A stretch of DNA of 64,000 nt. Origin: Parapedobacter koreensis (GTDB lineage: Bacteria > Bacteroidota > Bacteroidia > Sphingobacteriales > Sphingobacteriaceae). Each line of letters begins with the position of its first letter. Position 1 is the stretch's first letter. Shown piece by piece: positions 62,324 to 64,000 of this stretch. Under the pieces are notes generated by a model. The model had not been told where the DNA came from, made no database searches, and saw only the letters and a list, made by a program, of their open reading frames with translations. Where the stretch lies: assembly GCF_900109365.1 (NCBI RefSeq), contig NZ_FNZR01000003.1, forward strand, positions 62,001 to 126,000. The letters are read 5' to 3'. Both the position numbers and the translations under genes were made by a program.

Positions 62324-62331
62324 TATCTTTG
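62324..62331 (+). promoter_or_regulatory. -7 promoter element abutting the recR ATG
   Basis: TATCTTTG, an exact match, with only 4 nt before the ATG at 62336. Transcription should start at or inside the start codon. Confidence 0.55.
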
Positions 62332-62335
62332 TCTC

Positions 62336-62956
62336 ATGAATTTTTCGTCCAAACTGTTGGAACAAGCTGTGGCCGAGTTTGGCCGTCTACCCGGAGTGGG
62401 GCAGAAAACGGCCCTGCGCTTGGTGTTGCATCTGCTGAAGCAACCGGAAGCTGATGTTACGCGGTTTACCGCTGCCTTGGACCGCTTGAAACAGGAAATC
62501 AGGTATTGCGCAACTTGCCACAATATTTCGGATAATGCGGTTTGCGAAATCTGTGCTTCACACAAGCGGGATAAAGGGCTCATTTGTGTCGTGGAAGACA
62601 CGCGTGACGTGATGGCCATCGAAAATACGAATCAATACCATGGTGTATACCATGTGCTCGGGGGATTGATATCCCCAATGGATGGCATCGGCCCGTCAGA
62701 CCTCCAAATAGACAGCCTTATCAAGCGCATTGATGCTGGTGCTGGGGAAGTGCAAGAGGTTATACTGGCTTTAAGCGCCACGATGGAAGGGGACACCACA
62801 ATCTTTTACCTCTATAAGAAACTTAAGGATTTCGGTGTGCAGATCAGCACGATAGCCAGGGGTATCGCCTTTGGCGGTGAATTGGAGTATGTGGATGAAG
62901 TAACCCTTGGGCGTTCCATAGCCACCCGTGTACCCTATGAACGAAGTATTGCGTAA
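62336..62956 (+). CDS. recR: Recombination mediator RecR
   Basis: The 206-residue protein has an N-terminal helix-hairpin-helix ([17 protein letters not shown]), a four-Cys zinc finger ([16 protein letters not shown]), a Toprim domain with VVEDTRDV and a C-terminal Walker-B-like segment. With RecO and RecF it loads RecA at gaps. The start [12 protein letters not shown] matches the family. The coding end overlaps the next gene by 20 bp. Confidence 0.96.
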   Translation: MNFSSKLLEQAVAEFGRLPGVGQKTALRLVLHLLKQPEADVTRFTAALDRLKQEIRYCATCHNISDNAVCEICASHKRDKGLICVVEDTRDVMAIENTNQYHGVYHVLGGLISPMDGIGPSDLQIDSLIKRIDAGAGEVQEVILALSATMEGDTTIFYLYKKLKDFGVQISTIARGIAFGGELEYVDEVTLGRSIATRVPYERSIA

Positions 62957-63758
62957 TAAAACCGTCGTCATTACCGGAGCGTCATCTGGTATTGGCTTAG
63001 CCTGTGCGGAAGCATTTGCAAGGCAGGGAGCCCACCTCGTACTGGGTGCCAGGCGTTATGTATCATTGTGTGAAATTGCCCAATCACTGGAAAAGCAGCA
63101 CGGTGTCCGCGTGGTGGCTGTGCAGTGCGATGTAGCTAAGGAGGCGGACTGCAAAGCGTTGGTGCAACAGGCCATGACCACCTTCGGGACCATCGATGTT
63201 CTGATCAATAATGCCGGCATCAGCATGCGGGCGCTATTTGCCGATTTGGATCTTGCTGTGCTCCATCGGCTGATGGATGTCAATTTTTGGGGTACCGTAT
63301 ATTGCACCAAATATGCGTTGGCGGAGCTGATACGTGGCAAGGGTTCCGTGGTGGCAGTTTCATCCATAGCCGGCTATCGTGGGCTTCCTGGCCGTACTGG
63401 CTATTCCGCATCGAAATTTGCCATCCATGGATTCATGGAGTCGCTGCGTGTTGAAAACCTAAAAACCGGATTACATGTGATGCTGGCATGTCCGGGTTTT
63501 ACTGCTTCCAGTATCCGGCAAACGGCGTTGGATGCGGCGGGCGATGCGCATGGTGAAACCAGCATGGATGAAGGTAAGATGATGACGGCTAATGAAGTTG
63601 CGGAGCGGATTGTGCGGGGGGTGATCCATCGCAAGCGCACACTGGTGATGACCCGGCAGGGAAAACTGGCTGTGATGATGAACAAACTGCTCCCTGCTTG
63701 GGTGGACAAGCAGGTGTATAAGCTGTTTGCTAAGGAAAAGAATCCTTTGGTAAAATAA
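62937..63758 (+). CDS. Short-chain dehydrogenase/reductase
   Basis: The 273-residue SDR has the cofactor motif TGASSGIG (about 14-21), NNAG (about 92-95), the catalytic Ser and the YSASK motif (Tyr about 159). The C-terminal helices and the absence of a membrane segment resemble the SDR family of Bacteroidota lipid or ketone reductases. I chose the ATG at 62937, since a GTG 9 bp earlier adds only MYP. It overlaps recR by 20 bp. Confidence 0.9.
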   Translation: MNEVLRNKTVVITGASSGIGLACAEAFARQGAHLVLGARRYVSLCEIAQSLEKQHGVRVVAVQCDVAKEADCKALVQQAMTTFGTIDVLINNAGISMRALFADLDLAVLHRLMDVNFWGTVYCTKYALAELIRGKGSVVAVSSIAGYRGLPGRTGYSASKFAIHGFMESLRVENLKTGLHVMLACPGFTASSIRQTALDAAGDAHGETSMDEGKMMTANEVAERIVRGVIHRKRTLVMTRQGKLAVMMNKLLPAWVDKQVYKLFAKEKNPLVK

Positions 63759-63795
63759 AGCACAGAACACGGATAGAGCACCTCAAAATCAATCT

Positions 63796-64000
63796 TCACA
63801 TTTTCCTTACGACCACATACAGTCCGATGGATACGCCAACGAGCACTACCGACGTGCTCCACCATAGCAGGCCGAAACCATAACTGTCGGCAATACGGGT
63901 ACCCAGAAAAGGCGAAAATACATGGGCGGTGGAAAAGGCCAGTGCATTGAGCCCCATGTAAGCTCCTTGGGTTTGTCTTGATGCCCGCTGTACCGCTACG
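63796..64000 (-). CDS. MFS transporter, C-terminal part (runs off the window)
   Basis: Reverse-strand translation gives 67 residues ending at TGA 63796. The segment SRQTQGAYMGLNALAFS followed by hydrophobic helices and GTRIADSYGFGLLWW is typical of the last two helices of a major facilitator drug/sugar transporter. The rest, with the start, lies beyond the window. It is convergent with the SDR gene. Confidence 0.75.
   Translation of the reverse strand, partial: VAVQRASRQTQGAYMGLNALAFSTAHVFSPFLGTRIADSYGFGLLWWSTSVVLVGVSIGLYVVVRKM

Overview
The window is chromosomal DNA of a Bacteroidota bacterium, most likely a Sphingobacteriaceae member with a mid-range GC content (a Parapedobacter-like genome would fit; this assignment is inference). 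The signs are: TonB-dependent receptors with carboxypeptidase-regulatory domains, DUF4286, DUF983 and Bacteroidota-type DUF3299 proteins, weak ribosome binding sites, and many copies of the Bacteroidota -7 promoter element TAnnTTTG, one of them with a textbook TTTG -33 element 19 bp upstream (25539-25569). No insertion sequence, phage, CRISPR array or rRNA was seen. Most genes are core or household genes.

Layout. 1-10 kb: partial alpha-2-macroglobulin, AraC regulator, MBL-fold and alpha/beta hydrolases, tRNA-Arg(ACG), adk-obg, MscS channel, S10 carboxypeptidase, panB. 10.9-14 kb: universal stress protein, then a decayed locus in which a ROK-family gene and a nucleoside-symporter-type MFS gene have lost their facing N-terminal halves, then an intact Gfo/Idh/MocA oxidoreductase. 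14-17.6 kb: methylcitrate-cycle genes prpB-prpC-prpD for propionyl-CoA disposal. 17.6-20 kb: pseudouridine synthase, small membrane proteins, rfbC, DUF4286. 20.1-24.4 kb: a lipoprotein of the S9 peptidase fold that lacks the catalytic Ser and His, translationally coupled to a histidine kinase and an OmpR-type regulator. 24.5-28.8 kb: greA, HIT, DedA, ppa, CNNM/CorC transporter, rsmE. 28.9-31.4 kb: an ABC exporter-type operon whose permease has a very His-rich loop, with a DUF3299 protein. 31.8-41 kb: ald, a beta-helix lipoprotein with a large TonB receptor, an undecamer-repeat tract and candidate small RNA, aqpZ, dps, and a second TonB receptor divergent from a MocR regulator. 42.5-51.6 kb: S1/P1 nuclease, glycosyltransferase plus GH1 glucosidase, a second DedA, a fosmidomycin-type MFS pump, FKBP isomerase, aldo-keto reductase and an exported sugar-phosphate-isomerase-like protein. 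51.7-64 kb: kdsB, deoxynucleoside kinase, trpS, fatty acid desaturase, mazG, a hybrid kinase with an Hpt domain, clpB, LOG, recR, SDR and a partial MFS gene.

The least expected structure is in the non-coding DNA. At least eight spacers carry degenerate tandem units phased at exactly 7 bp, usually butting against a start or stop codon and once running into the end of kdsB. One spacer carries a GC-rich tract phased at 11 bp. The other leads are the S9 pseudopeptidase joined to a two-component system, a motif shared by three promoters (one driving the His-rich ABC operon), a cluster of -7 boxes sitting only 1-6 nt from the start codon, and an intrinsic-terminator-like hairpin in the greA leader.
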